From: Chloroflexota bacterium | GTDB lineage: Bacteria; Chloroflexota; Anaerolineae; B4-G1 | Length of the DNA stretch: 64,000 nt | Reading direction: 5' to 3' | Assembly (NCBI GenBank): GCA_024232355.1 | Contig: JAAEPW010000350.1 | Span: 62,001 to 126,000, forward strand | In this document: positions 52,328-60,601 of the stretch, one piece after another | How positions within the stretch are numbered: the stretch's first letter is position 1 | Layout: each line of letters starts with the position of its first letter | The notes under the pieces: generated by a model | Databases searched by the model: none | What the model saw: only the letters and a program-made list of their open reading frames with translations | Told to the model about the DNA's origin: nothing | Position numbers and translations under genes: made by a program

Positions 52328-53101
52328 ATGACAACGATGTATAATTTCGATTCGACAGAACCAACCGGGGGCAAACTCGCGGCTCAGATCCTGATCTGGG
52401 GTGGTGTGTTGTTGCTGATCGTGGGAGGATTTTTGACTTTTCCTTACATCAGTTCCCGTATGACAACCTTTCCTTCCACGTCAACGCCCGCGCCATCTCC
52501 CTCCCCCTCCCTAGTTCCTTCTCCCACCGTCACCTACATCATTCCCACAAACCCTCCCACTCTTGCACCCGCGTTTACCTCCACTCCCATCCCAACGCCT
52601 ACCCCCACCCAACCTCCAACGCCCACACCTGCCCCACCAGCCCCCGCCCCGCCCACTCGAATCATTATTTCATCTATTGACGTGGATGCTCCCGTCTCCC
52701 CCGTCTCTTGGCAGACGATAGAGGTGGACGGCAAAGATCAAGCCGCGTGGGAAGTGCTAGACATGTACGCGGCTGGATGGCACGAGTCATCCGCGCCATT
52801 GGGCATGCCCGGCAATACAGTTCTCAATGGCCACAATACCACCTATGGCGAGGTCTTTCGTGACCTGTACACATTGAATGCCGGAGACGAAATCGTCGTC
52901 TATGCGGACGACAAACCACATACGTTTGCTGTTACCGAGGTACTGATCTTGCCTGAAGCAGGCCAGCCATTGGATGTGCGCATCGAAAACGCCCGCTACA
53001 TTTTGCCTACCGACGACGAAAGACTGACCCTCGTGACGTGCCATCCCTATGGCAGCCTACAGAATAGGCTGATCGTCATTGCTCACTCGAACAGTGAATA
53101 A
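52328..53101 (+). CDS. Sortase-family transpeptidase with Pro-rich stalk
   Basis: 257 residues. A membrane helix (I-L-I-W-G-G-V-L-L-L-I-V-G-G-F-L, about residues 23-40) is followed by a Pro/Thr/Ser stalk of about 70 residues and the sortase barrel. Catalytic His is in N-G-H-N-T-T-Y-G, Cys in L-V-T-C-H-P-Y-G and Arg in Q-N-R-L-I-V-I-A. This is the class D/E/F-like type seen in Chloroflexota. It should anchor surface proteins, but no substrate with a sorting tail is evident in the window. No ribosome site is seen, in line with the very short leader. Confidence 0.88.
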   Translation: MTTMYNFDSTEPTGGKLAAQILIWGGVLLLIVGGFLTFPYISSRMTTFPSTSTPAPSPSPSLVPSPTVTYIIPTNPPTLAPAFTSTPIPTPTPTQPPTPTPAPPAPAPPTRIIISSIDVDAPVSPVSWQTIEVDGKDQAAWEVLDMYAAGWHESSAPLGMPGNTVLNGHNTTYGEVFRDLYTLNAGDEIVVYADDKPHTFAVTEVLILPEAGQPLDVRIENARYILPTDDERLTLVTCHPYGSLQNRLIVIAHSNSE

Positions 53102-53123
53102 CGAATTGAGGAAAAAGATAAAC

Positions 53124-53657
53124 ATGACACTTGACTCTCCCACCCTACTAGACTTTCCCTTTATCACTCGCGTGCGACGCAACCACGCACTAGAGCACGC
53201 AACCATCCAAGTACTCAGCGAGCGCCTCCACGACCTCAGACTGCTGGGGCGTGCCTCACTGTGGGGATACTTTATCTATGGCGACATCCCCACCGAGGCA
53301 GTGATTTCTGCCGCTCAAGAAGGACTGCAAAGGCTGCGAGCTGGTCAGCGACAGATGGCCATTCACCCCAACTGCGGCACCAACCTCGCCGTCGCCGGGG
53401 TTCTGGCTGGGTTGGGCGCTTTTCTGGCCCTCGGCGGCTTGTCCTCCAATCGAGATAAAAGCTTTTGGGATCGCCTCGCCCGTCTGCCGCTCGCCTTTAC
53501 CGCTGCGACGATGGGCATCATTGTGGCAAAACCACTTGGCCCCACGATCCAAGCCCGTGTAACCACCCAAGCCAACGTTGGCGATATGCGCATTGTTGGT
53601 GTGACGCGAGAGACAAAAGCCGGCATCATTGTTCATCATGTCCGTACCGAGGGATAA
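53124..53657 (+). CDS. DUF6391 domain protein
   Basis: 177 residues. The N-terminus has R-V-R-R-N-H-A-L-E-H-A-T-I-Q-V-L, a conserved His-rich helix of this family, followed by H-P-N-C-G-T-N-L-A-V-A-G and two hydrophobic stretches (G-V-L-A-G-L-G-A-F-L-A-L-G-G and L-A-F-T-A-A-T-M-G-I-I-V-A). It may be a membrane-associated hydrolase-like protein; its function is unknown. Located 22 nt after the sortase and directly before holA. Confidence 0.7.
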   Translation: MTLDSPTLLDFPFITRVRRNHALEHATIQVLSERLHDLRLLGRASLWGYFIYGDIPTEAVISAAQEGLQRLRAGQRQMAIHPNCGTNLAVAGVLAGLGAFLALGGLSSNRDKSFWDRLARLPLAFTAATMGIIVAKPLGPTIQARVTTQANVGDMRIVGVTRETKAGIIVHHVRTEG

Positions 53658-54671
53658 ATGGCCAAGCCCGCTCCCACCTTTTACGTGTTTCACGGCCCAG
53701 ACGAATTTACCCGCGCCGAGACTCTGGCTGATTTCAAGCGCCGGCTTGGTCCGCCCGACACCGTTGATCTGAACACGACCCACCTTGATGGAAAAAGGCT
53801 CACGCTGGCCGAACTACGCCACGTCTGCGACGCGATTCCCTTCCTGGCCAAAAAACGCCTCATCATCGTCAATGGTCTGTTGACGCGGCTTGCTTCCCGA
53901 AAAGGCAAAGAGATCGCCACAGCCCAAAAAGAATTCCTGGCGGCCCTGGCTGATTACGTCCCTCGCCTGCCCGAGACGACCCGGTTGGTCTTTGTCGAGA
54001 ACAAATCACTGCCTGCCAAACACCCCATCCTCCAACTGACCCAGCAGGAAGAGCGAGGATTTGCCAAAGCGTTCGCCCCTCCCAAAGACCACGCGCTGCC
54101 CGGGTGGGTCAAAGCGCGCGTCCGAAAGCATAGCGGCGAGATCGAATCCCAGGCCGCCCACCAACTCGCCACCGTCGTCGGTGCCGACCTGCGACTGCTC
54201 GACCAGGAAATCATCAAATTGGTCACATACACCAACGCCGAGCGCCCTATCACACCAGCCGACGTAGACGCCCTGGTGCCATACGCCCAGACCGCCATCG
54301 TCTTTGATATGGTAGATGCCCTGGGCCGCCGGGATGGTCGCACTGCCTCGCAAACGCTCCATAGCCTGCTGGATGCCGGCGAGCACCCGATGGGACTCTT
54401 GGCGATGGTCGCGCGCCAATTCCGGCTCTTGATCCAGGTCAAAGAGTTAAAGACACAGGGGCTCACCTCACAACAGGCTGCCAAAACACTCAAATTACAC
54501 CCTTTCCCGACAGGCAAACTCTATAACCAGGCCAATCACTTTAGTGCCGAACAACTGGAGACCGTGTATCGTCATCTGCTGGACACGGACGTGGACATCA
54601 AGACCGGCAAGATCGAGCCAGAGGTAGCCCTCGATCTGTTGGTGGCAGGGTTAGCAGCAACGGAAACGTGA
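53658..54671 (+). CDS. holA: DNA polymerase III subunit delta
   Basis: 337 residues. Clamp-loader delta subunit that opens the sliding clamp. It starts T-F-Y-V-F-H-G-P-D-E-F and carries the domain III pattern F-D-M-V-D-A-L-G-R-R-D-G-R-T-A, G-E-H-P-M-G-L-L-A-M-V-A-R-Q-F-R-L-L and a closing L-D-T-D-V-D-I-K-T-G. Length matches the family. Follows DUF6391 immediately. Confidence 0.93.
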   Translation: MAKPAPTFYVFHGPDEFTRAETLADFKRRLGPPDTVDLNTTHLDGKRLTLAELRHVCDAIPFLAKKRLIIVNGLLTRLASRKGKEIATAQKEFLAALADYVPRLPETTRLVFVENKSLPAKHPILQLTQQEERGFAKAFAPPKDHALPGWVKARVRKHSGEIESQAAHQLATVVGADLRLLDQEIIKLVTYTNAERPITPADVDALVPYAQTAIVFDMVDALGRRDGRTASQTLHSLLDAGEHPMGLLAMVARQFRLLIQVKELKTQGLTSQQAAKTLKLHPFPTGKLYNQANHFSAEQLETVYRHLLDTDVDIKTGKIEPEVALDLLVAGLAATET

Positions 54672-54685
54672 TGAGCAAGAAAAAA

Positions 54686-54723
54686 CAAACGAGAGAGCGC
54701 CATTTATAGCGCTCCCTCGTTTG
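54686..54723. terminator. Bidirectional terminator between holA and the SOS cassette
   Basis: Stem CAAACGAG-a-GAGCGC with GCGCTC-c-CTCGTTTG around an 8-base loop. On the minus strand it is followed by TTTTTT, so it certainly suits the cassette arriving from the right; it can also serve holA. Confidence 0.8.
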
Positions 54724-54772
54724 CCGCTCGCCCACGAAAGGACAAGGTAACGATTTATAATTGAACGAACGA

Positions 54773-55048
54773 TCAATTCTGTGTGGGTTTTACCTTTCTT
54801 CGTGAGCGTTGCTTTTCCTCTCGTCCTACCCAAAAGTGATGCCGCAGCACGGTTGGTCGTGACGACACGCGCACTTGGCCCACCTGTTGTACCTTGCCGT
54901 TGCCATTACCGTTCAACGCTGAGGAATGAACATAACAAATATCAGGAACCGTGCCAAATTTTTGCTTGTACCTCCGCGCTGCACGTTTGATCTTTTCAGA
55001 CAAGTCGTGTCCTGGATTATCATCGTACCACAGTAACCCTTCTTTCAT
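54773..55048 (-). CDS. Small basic protein of unknown function
   Basis: 91 residues from ATG 55048, with GGGAGG just upstream. The N-terminus reads K-E-G-L-L-W-Y-D-D-N-P-G-H-D-L, then basic K-I-K-R-A-A-R-R-Y-K-Q-K-F-G and I-C-Y-V-H-S-S-A-L-N-G; the tail is Arg/Lys-rich. Last gene of the LexA-controlled cassette. No family recognised. Confidence 0.5.
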   Translation of the reverse strand: MKEGLLWYDDNPGHDLSEKIKRAARRYKQKFGTVPDICYVHSSALNGNGNGKVQQVGQVRVSSRPTVLRHHFWVGREEKQRSRRKVKPTQN

Positions 55049-55063
55049 TGTCAACCTCCCAAT

Positions 55064-55369
55064 CTATGCCACTTTGCGCTGCATATGCCAGGTGTTGTGC
55101 CGCACGTTCTGGTACACTTCGAACGTCCCCTCTCGACAGCACACCCGAAAGCGATGCTGTTCGACCCGGCCGCCACGTCCACGGCGTGAGATTGTCCAAC
55201 ACCGTTCCACGGCGCGCACGCGATACTTGTGTCCGCGCCAAACAAAGGTCTTGGGGAAATAGCCGTGCTTTCGCTCCCGCATATCGATGGATTCGGCACC
55301 ACGACGGCGGCGCTTTTTTGCTCCACGTTTCGACCGAGAACCTCGCATCACATCAAGAATGACGCCCAT
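55064..55369 (-). CDS. Small basic protein resembling DUF6504
   Basis: 101 residues from ATG 55369 (GGAGG upstream), overlapping the previous gene by 17 nt. A very basic N-terminus (K-R-G-A-K-K-R-R-R-R-G) precedes a beta-rich part: Y-R-V-R-A-V-E-R-C-W, H-R-F-R-V-C-C-R-E-G-T-F-E-V-Y and W-H-M-Q-R-K-V. That order (W..., R-x-Y/F-R-V, G-x-x-x-x-V/L, W-x-L) resembles DUF6504 proteins found beside DNA repair and mobile genes. The match is by eye and not certain. Confidence 0.5.
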   Translation of the reverse strand: MGVILDVMRGSRSKRGAKKRRRRGAESIDMRERKHGYFPKTFVWRGHKYRVRAVERCWTISRRGRGGRVEQHRFRVCCREGTFEVYQNVRHNTWHMQRKVA

Positions 55370-55787
55370 AATAATTTACCTCCTCTGCATCAAGTTGCTG
55401 TGCTTCTTGTGCTCCTCCAACCACTGTGAATTGCCGCTGCATCGGCGCGTTCATTGAGGGAGAGAGTGTGCTCAAATCACCAGGCCACTGCTGCCCACCT
55501 GACGGCGCGACTACAACCACCGGTGGATACATCCCATGTTGCATACTTTGCTGGGCAGGTAAATGAACGCGCGGCTCGTTGTATCGACGGCTGACAGCGA
55601 TGACGAGCAGACTGGTCGGGATAGCGGCTCCCACCCCACAAACCGCCCCGGCCAACACTGCCATCGCCTCATCGCTCAAACGATTACCGATGACTAACGC
55701 CAACGTCACGGCAAAGGCCGTTGCCGCCAGCCCAATAAAGATTTTGATACGATTCCAATCGTTATTGTGATTTCGTCTCTCATCCAT
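55353..55787 (-). CDS. Small membrane protein of the SOS cassette
   Basis: 144 residues. Two membrane helices (I-F-I-G-L-A-A-T-A-F-A-V-T-L-A-L-V-I-G and A-V-L-A-G-A-V-C-G-V-G-A-A-I-P-T-S-L-L-V-I-A-V) and a Gln/Pro/Gly-rich cytoplasmic tail. It starts 3 nt after the translocase gene and may be its membrane anchor, since that protein has no membrane segment of its own. Confidence 0.55.
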   Translation of the reverse strand: MDERRNHNNDWNRIKIFIGLAATAFAVTLALVIGNRLSDEAMAVLAGAVCGVGAAIPTSLLVIAVSRRYNEPRVHLPAQQSMQHGMYPPVVVVAPSGGQQWPGDLSTLSPSMNAPMQRQFTVVGGAQEAQQLDAEEVNYYGRHS

Positions 55788-55790
55788 CGT

Positions 55791-57023
55791 CTATGCCCCT
55801 TTTCGAAATACGTCCGCCAGCCAGTCTACCGGCCGGGGTAAGGCCATCTGACGAGATGAAACCAAGGAGGGAACCGCGGACAAAACCTCACCCGTTCCAC
55901 GGTCCACCTTCCAACCATTACTATTTCCCAGGCCTATTACGACATCTCGAATCTCGGTTGGCGAGACGTGGGCTGCCTGAAAACGCATCACCCGACCTTC
56001 GGCCACAGCCAAAAAGTCTCCCCGCCCCATCAATCGTTCGGCTCCCGTGCCGCTCCATCCGGTAGCGGTGCGCGCATCCTCGACACTGGTTACACGTCCG
56101 ACCAACCGCACCGGAAAATTTGCCTTGACCAAGGGACCCAGCACTGCTGTCGTGGGCTTTTGTGTGGCAGCGACAATGTGGATGCCAGCCTCACGTCCGC
56201 GTTGCGTGAGTCGAGTCAGCGACCGCTGCACATCTTTTCCCCCTACCATCAGTAGGTCGGCCAATTCATCAATGACCACCACCACGCTTGGCCTAACCGG
56301 GGCTGAAGTGTATGGACGTCTGCCCATTTTCCCATTTCTGCCCGTTCGTCCGTCGCCGCTGCGCATCTCCATCAAGCGCACCAAACTTTGGAGCACCTCG
56401 GCCATCTCCTCTACCTTCCAAATGACCGGACGTGCCAGGTGAGGCAGATCTTCAAAGAGACGGAAAGCGTGCCCCTTGGGATCTATCAACACCAGCGACA
56501 TCCCTCCGTCTCCCCCTCTGTGTTGTGCTGGAGAGTTGGCCATCGCCAGGCTCAGAATCATCGTTTGAAGAAGCATCGTCTTCCCTGAACCAGTCGTTCC
56601 GGCCACCAAGATGTGGGCCACGTCGGGAGAGGACAAACGGATAAGTAGAGGTGTACCATCTTCTGCTAGACCCAAGACCGCGGTGGTGGGAGGAATGGGC
56701 GGTTGGCTGGCTCGTTGGTTGGCTGGCTGATCGTCTAGTCGATGGAACAGGGGTAAAAAGCGTACCGGTTTGGGGTCTTCCCGGGGCACCTCGACAGCTA
56801 CTGCAGCTCCACGTCGAGACACCCGGCAATTGGATGCATTGAGAGCCGCAGCCATTTCTTCACTCAGGTTTTTGATCTTGGAAATCTTGGCTCCCACAGC
56901 AGGCAAAACCTGGAACCGCACCCAACGTGGTGTTACGGTGCCTCCAGTCACCCGCGCGGGCACTTTGTTGAATGCCAATACTGTCTCGATTCTGTTTGCT
57001 TGGAATTCTAATCTCTTTCGCAT
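55791..57023 (-). CDS. Minimal FtsK/SpoIIIE-type DNA translocase
   Basis: 410 residues. The alpha part (V-T-G-G-T-V-T-P-R-W-V, V-G-A-K-I-S-K-I-K-N-L-S-E-E-M-A) and the RecA-like motor are recognisable: Walker A A-G-T-T-G-S-G-K-T-M-L, Walker B V-V-V-V-I-D-E-L-A-D-L-L, then Q-R-G-R-E-A-G-I-H-I-V-A-A-T-Q-K-P. There is no N-terminal membrane domain and no DNA-orienting gamma domain. The promoter carries two LexA boxes, so it should be made only after DNA damage. It could belong to a mobile element or be a damage-specific chromosome pump. Confidence 0.88.
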   Translation of the reverse strand: MRKRLEFQANRIETVLAFNKVPARVTGGTVTPRWVRFQVLPAVGAKISKIKNLSEEMAAALNASNCRVSRRGAAVAVEVPREDPKPVRFLPLFHRLDDQPANQRASQPPIPPTTAVLGLAEDGTPLLIRLSSPDVAHILVAGTTGSGKTMLLQTMILSLAMANSPAQHRGGDGGMSLVLIDPKGHAFRLFEDLPHLARPVIWKVEEMAEVLQSLVRLMEMRSGDGRTGRNGKMGRRPYTSAPVRPSVVVVIDELADLLMVGGKDVQRSLTRLTQRGREAGIHIVAATQKPTTAVLGPLVKANFPVRLVGRVTSVEDARTATGWSGTGAERLMGRGDFLAVAEGRVMRFQAAHVSPTEIRDVVIGLGNSNGWKVDRGTGEVLSAVPSLVSSRQMALPRPVDWLADVFRKGA

Positions 57024-57049
57024 TATTGGTTATCCCAACCCTTGTTTAT

Positions 57050-57061
57050 GAACAAATGTTC
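57050..57061. promoter_or_regulatory. LexA box 2 of the FtsK cassette
   Basis: GAACAAATGTTC fits the Gram-positive consensus GAAC-N4-GTTC and lies at the predicted start of transcription. Confidence 0.8.
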
Positions 57062-57068
57062 TGATTAC

Positions 57069-57097
57069 ATCATACCAGAACACCTGTTCTACGTCAA
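57069..57097 (-). promoter_or_regulatory. SOS promoter of the FtsK cassette, with LexA box 1 in the spacer
   Basis: Minus-strand TTGACG (57092-57097) and TATGAT (57069-57074) with a 17-nt spacer. The spacer contains GAACACCTGTTC (57078-57089), a GAAC-N4-GTTC site, so bound LexA would block polymerase directly. Confidence 0.85.
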
Positions 57098-57130
57098 GCA
57101 AAATTATCCCAAATCCACTTGGGATAAAGC

Positions 57131-57157
57131 AAAGAGGCCCAGCCTTATGGCTGAGCC
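57131..57157 (-). terminator. Terminator of lexA
   Basis: Arms GGCCCAGCC (57136-57144) and GGCTGAGCC (57149-57157) form a stem with one mismatch and a TTAT loop; on the minus strand TCTTTGCTTT follows. Confidence 0.65.
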
Positions 57158-57191
57158 CCTGGGTCTTGGTTATAAGATTGTCTACAATTGC

Positions 57192-57845
57192 CTAATGCAA
57201 TTGCCGGATTACCATCACGACCTTGCCCTGCACCTCGACCAAGCGGGGATCATTGACATAGATCGGTACCATCGTCGGGTTGGCCGGTTGGAGCCGCACT
57301 CGCCCTCCCGCTTCCTGATAAAAGTGTTTGAGCGTCACTTCTTCACGTTCTCTCAGCCATACTGCTGCCATCTCGCCATTCTCAACTCGCTGCTGGTGAC
57401 GCATCACAACGATGTCGCCATCGTTCACCAGTGCGTCTATCATTGAGTCTCCCTGCACTTGCAGAGCATACAGTCCTTTGGGATCTCCAAGAATGTCGCG
57501 GGTCAACTCGATGGTTTCGTCTCCCATCAGTGGGAAATCACTGGCGGGAATCGGGATAGGAGCACCGGCCACAATACGCCCCAACACCGGCAATTGAACC
57601 ACAGCTTCTGGCGCGATCTGTGTTTGGGGTGTGGCAGCCAGCTTTAGACCGCGAGACACCTCTTTGTCGCGACTGATATAGCCCCTTTCTTCCAATCGTC
57701 GTAGGTTATAGCTGACGACAGACGTAGAGCTGATACCGGCAGCCGCACCAATCTCACGGATGGATGGTGGATAACCATTATCATCAATGTATTCGCTGAG
57801 AAACTCGAGAATTTTCTCCTGTCTTTCCGAGAGACGCTTTTCCAT
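57192..57845 (-). CDS. lexA: LexA SOS repressor
   Basis: 217 residues. N-terminal winged helix: L-S-E-R-Q-E-K-I-L-E-F-L, Y-P-P-S-I-R-E-I, S-S-T-S-V-V-S-Y-N-L. The autocleavage site Ala-Gly is in R-I-V-A-G-A-P-I, the nucleophile Ser in Q-G-D-S-M-I-D-A and the Lys in V-T-L-K-H-F. Intact and presumably self-cleaving when RecA is activated. It represses its own gene and the FtsK cassette through the boxes at 57906, 57078 and 57050. Confidence 0.97.
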   Translation of the reverse strand: MEKRLSERQEKILEFLSEYIDDNGYPPSIREIGAAAGISSTSVVSYNLRRLEERGYISRDKEVSRGLKLAATPQTQIAPEAVVQLPVLGRIVAGAPIPIPASDFPLMGDETIELTRDILGDPKGLYALQVQGDSMIDALVNDGDIVVMRHQQRVENGEMAAVWLREREEVTLKHFYQEAGGRVRLQPANPTMVPIYVNDPRLVEVQGKVVMVIRQLH

Positions 57846-57896
57846 CTTGGCCTCCTCACTCGCAATTTTGCATCAAAAACCTTTTAAATCAACTCT

Positions 57897-57925
57897 ATTA
57901 TACACGAACATACGTTCTATGTCAA
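57897..57925 (-). promoter_or_regulatory. lexA promoter with embedded LexA box
   Basis: Minus-strand TTGACA (57920-57925) and TATAAT (57897-57902), both perfect, with a 17-nt spacer that contains GAACATACGTTC (57906-57917). Same architecture as the FtsK cassette promoter. Confidence 0.92.
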
Positions 57926-57958
57926 GGGGGAAATTTTGGGATATGCCGGGGCAGCAAA

Positions 57959-58738
57959 TTACTCATCCGCTGCAACAATCCGCTCGACAGTAGCATAGAC
58001 ACGAAAGCTGCGCCGTCGCGTGTAACCGATCAACGTGATACCCCAAGCCTGTGCCAGTTGGACAGAAAGTGAAGTCGGCGAGGTGCGCGAAATGACAATG
58101 GGAATGCCCATCCGGGCCACCTTGTTTATCATCTCGGAACTGACACGCCCGCTGGTAAGCAGAATACGATCTCGCATCGATTGACCTTGCCGCAGACAAA
58201 TGCCAGTGATCTTGTCGAGCGCGTTATGACGGCCAATATCTTCTGCGGCAAACAACAATGTTTCTCCCTCGGCCAAGGCCGCAATGTGAATGCCCCCGGT
58301 CCGGTTGTAGAGTGCGGCAGCATTCGAGAGTTCTTTTGCCAAACGTGCCACCCGCTGTGGTGTGATGCTCACGTTTGATTCGATCCGGTGGTGTGTGCTG
58401 GACACGTCATCAAAGGTAGTGCCGCCAGAACAGCCGGATGTGACAATGCGCAGTTGCGGGACCTCAATATCGTGCTCGAGCCAGATGTCTACGCATCGTT
58501 CTCCGCCACACAACTCGATGACGGCTACGTCGTCCATTCCTTCGATGAGCTTTTCGTTAAAGAGGAAACCTAGCGCCAGTTCCTCCAACTGAACCGGCGT
58601 GCACATCATGTTGACCAATGGCTGGCCGTTCACATAGAGCGTAACCAACTCTTCCACTGGCACGACGCCCTGCACGGGTCGGGAATCGGTATCATAATAG
58701 CCGGTGTAGGTGACGGGGTATGAACCGGTGTCAGTCAT
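57959..58738 (-). CDS. fdhD: Formate dehydrogenase accessory sulfurtransferase FdhD
   Basis: 259 residues. FdhD moves sulfur to the molybdenum or tungsten cofactor of formate dehydrogenases. Conserved points are E-E-L-A-L-G-F-L-F-N-E, the loop Cys in T-S-G-C-S-G-G-T-T (residue 103, one Cys instead of the E. coli C-x-x-C), G-G-I-H-I-A-A-L, A-E-D-I-G-R-H-N-A-L-D-K and T-S-G-R-V-S-S-E-M. Its ATG lies 8 nt inside the radical SAM gene, so it is coupled to that gene. No formate dehydrogenase is present in the window. Confidence 0.93.
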   Translation of the reverse strand: MTDTGSYPVTYTGYYDTDSRPVQGVVPVEELVTLYVNGQPLVNMMCTPVQLEELALGFLFNEKLIEGMDDVAVIELCGGERCVDIWLEHDIEVPQLRIVTSGCSGGTTFDDVSSTHHRIESNVSITPQRVARLAKELSNAAALYNRTGGIHIAALAEGETLLFAAEDIGRHNALDKITGICLRQGQSMRDRILLTSGRVSSEMINKVARMGIPIVISRTSPTSLSVQLAQAWGITLIGYTRRRSFRVYATVERIVAADE

Positions 58739-59807
58739 TCAATTCCTCCAATTGAGTCAGTGGTTTGGCATAGACGTGATTGTGATGCAAAAATGGCTCC
58801 TCGGCGGTCAACGATTTGTAACAGACCTGTGCGGCAGCCTTACACCCACCCTGGCAAGTATCGCGCAGCGCACACGGGGCACATAACGCGGGAACCGCCT
58901 CGACAAACTCACACATTCGCTCCGGCGCGATCAGATCGGCAAAAGGTTCATCTAGCAGATTACCCAGAACGGTGGGGGTGTGATTGCAGGGGCGAAGATT
59001 ACCCAAGGGATCGAGGGTATAGTAGGCGCGATCGGTCCCGGCGGCGCAAAAGCCAAAGTTGAGGTTAGGGTAGGCGTCGGTTTCGATCAGGCAGGGCTGG
59101 ATAGGAATAGAGCAAGAGATGGGAAAGTTAAACTCGGCGGCAGCAGCATTGGCAATGTCCAACGCCTGGCGCATTTCGTCAAGCGTCGGCAAAAGCTCAG
59201 CCAGACGAGTCCGCCCGCGGCCACCGGGGTTGAAACGATTGAGCATCATTCCCCGCGAACCAAAAGCGAAAGCCAGCTTGATGGTATCGTACAGGTCGGG
59301 CAAGTTGAGCCGCGTGGCGACAAAAACGGCCACGAACTGCCCGTGATGGTAGCGGATGTGAGCCATCGCGGCCAACACGGCGTCGAAAGCACCAGGGGAT
59401 CCGGAAAGACGGTCATGAACCTCGCGCTGGCGGCTGAGAAGTGGGAGTTCAAAAAGCCCCACGCCACGGTCGAGCGCATCCACGACCCTGGGTTCGGTCA
59501 GCAACCGGCCGTTGCTGATGATGGTCGTCATCACGTCCCGCTCGTAAAGTAGATCGAGGATTTGGAACAGGTCTTTTCGCACGAACGGCTCGCCGCCAGT
59601 GAGGGTGACGTGTCGGCAGCGGGTTTCATCGAGGGCTTTGTTCAACAGCGCGAGGGTCTGGACAGTGTCCAGTTCGCCATAGGGATAGTTGGACGGTTGC
59701 CCCTGAGCATCGGGGAGCCATGCGTTATAGCAATGAAGACAGGTGTGGTTACAGCGCTGGGTGGTCTCAAAGATAAGAGTTTGGAGATGAGGGCGAGGAT
59801 CGGTCAC
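58731..59807 (-). CDS. Radical SAM/SPASM maturase-like protein
   Basis: 358 residues from GTG 59807. The radical SAM cluster motif is C-N-H-T-C-L-H-C at about residues 19-26, with L-T-G-G-E-P-F-V-R for SAM. The C-terminal part is a SPASM-type second cluster region: F-G-F-C-A-A-G, N-L-R-P-C-N-H, and C-A-P-C-A-L-R-D-T-C-Q-G-G-C (residues 309, 312, 318, 322). SPASM enzymes modify peptides or proteins, and NirJ/MoaA-like ones modify cofactors. It starts in a GTGA overlap with the last of three Tat-protein genes and overlaps fdhD. Substrate is inferred only from context. Confidence 0.9.
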   Translation of the reverse strand: MTDPRPHLQTLIFETTQRCNHTCLHCYNAWLPDAQGQPSNYPYGELDTVQTLALLNKALDETRCRHVTLTGGEPFVRKDLFQILDLLYERDVMTTIISNGRLLTEPRVVDALDRGVGLFELPLLSRQREVHDRLSGSPGAFDAVLAAMAHIRYHHGQFVAVFVATRLNLPDLYDTIKLAFAFGSRGMMLNRFNPGGRGRTRLAELLPTLDEMRQALDIANAAAAEFNFPISCSIPIQPCLIETDAYPNLNFGFCAAGTDRAYYTLDPLGNLRPCNHTPTVLGNLLDEPFADLIAPERMCEFVEAVPALCAPCALRDTCQGGCKAAAQVCYKSLTAEEPFLHHNHVYAKPLTQLEELND

Positions 59808-60601
59808 TCTGTGCTCTCCAACAGCAATTCAACTAGAAAACGGGCCGCTTTAGCCGCCTCGAAAGATATCTCAATGTCGAATTCGTCAAAGGTGGGGAAT
59901 GTGTACGAGTCGCTTGTGATATTTTCTAGTTCTTGGGATAGTGTCCAAGTCTCCTCATTAGATAGATGTGCGGGTGAAATCACCCGTTCTAGACCCGCGT
60001 TGGTTGCCGCATAAAAAGCGCTCATAAAGGCAATGTCCTGCTCGAGCGCTGCATGGGCTTGTGCGACAGCCTCTGGAGAGATGTCACCGCTGGCACTCAT
60101 CTCGGCCAGCAAGTTGGCTTGATTCTTTAGTTTGTCAGCACTGAAAAACGTATAATTTGTCAGGATGTGCCCTATGGTCTCGTATGGTTCGGGAGTAGGG
60201 TTCGGCATCGGTGAGGGAGTGGGTGTATAGCAAATGTTAACACGCCGGTGGCCCGAGAACCACGCGCTGTAGGCGGCTGCGGCAAAGGCGATCTGCACCT
60301 GTTCGGCCACGTCGGCGTCTAGTTCACCAACGGCAACCAGTTCGTTGAGGACAGCTTGATGGTTCGCGATAAATTCATCTCGTACGGTACTGCCTTGGCC
60401 ATCATAGCTCTGTGCCTGCTGTGTGATCCAATCGAGCTGTAGCCAGTAGTCGCGCAAGCGATCTCGAAGCAAGGTGGTCGGTGCAACGGTTGGAGTGGGA
60501 ATAGACGCACAACGAGCCGCAATGAGTGAGGCCAACGTCACACCAAATTGCTTGATGAATTGGCGGCGAGTAGGGGACGTTGGGTCGGGTTTCCCGTCCA
60601 T
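59804..60601 (-). CDS. Tat-exported protein of unknown family, paralogue 1
   Basis: 265 residues. Tat signal S-P-T-R-R-Q-F-I-K at residues 9-17, followed by a short hydrophobic run and A-A-R-C. The core shared with the next two genes is G-E-L-D-A-D-V-A-E-Q-V-Q (residues 92-103), then N-I-C-Y with Cys 124, and the end A-A-R-F-L-V-E-L-L-L. It has a longer Pro/Thr insertion after the Cys than its paralogues. Likely helical and outside the membrane. Stop overlaps the radical SAM start. Confidence 0.75.
   Translation of the reverse strand: MDGKPDPTSPTRRQFIKQFGVTLASLIAARCASIPTPTVAPTTLLRDRLRDYWLQLDWITQQAQSYDGQGSTVRDEFIANHQAVLNELVAVGELDADVAEQVQIAFAAAAYSAWFSGHRRVNICYTPTPSPMPNPTPEPYETIGHILTNYTFFSADKLKNQANLLAEMSASGDISPEAVAQAHAALEQDIAFMSAFYAATNAGLERVISPAHLSNEETWTLSQELENITSDSYTFPTFDEFDIEISFEAAKAARFLVELLLESTE

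Noticed and set aside
52490..52660. Direct-repeat-like CCCACC/CCTCCC tract suggestive of a repeat array
   Set aside because: It encodes the Pro/Thr stalk of the sortase and the units are irregular. No CRISPR-like repeat and spacer pattern exists in the window.
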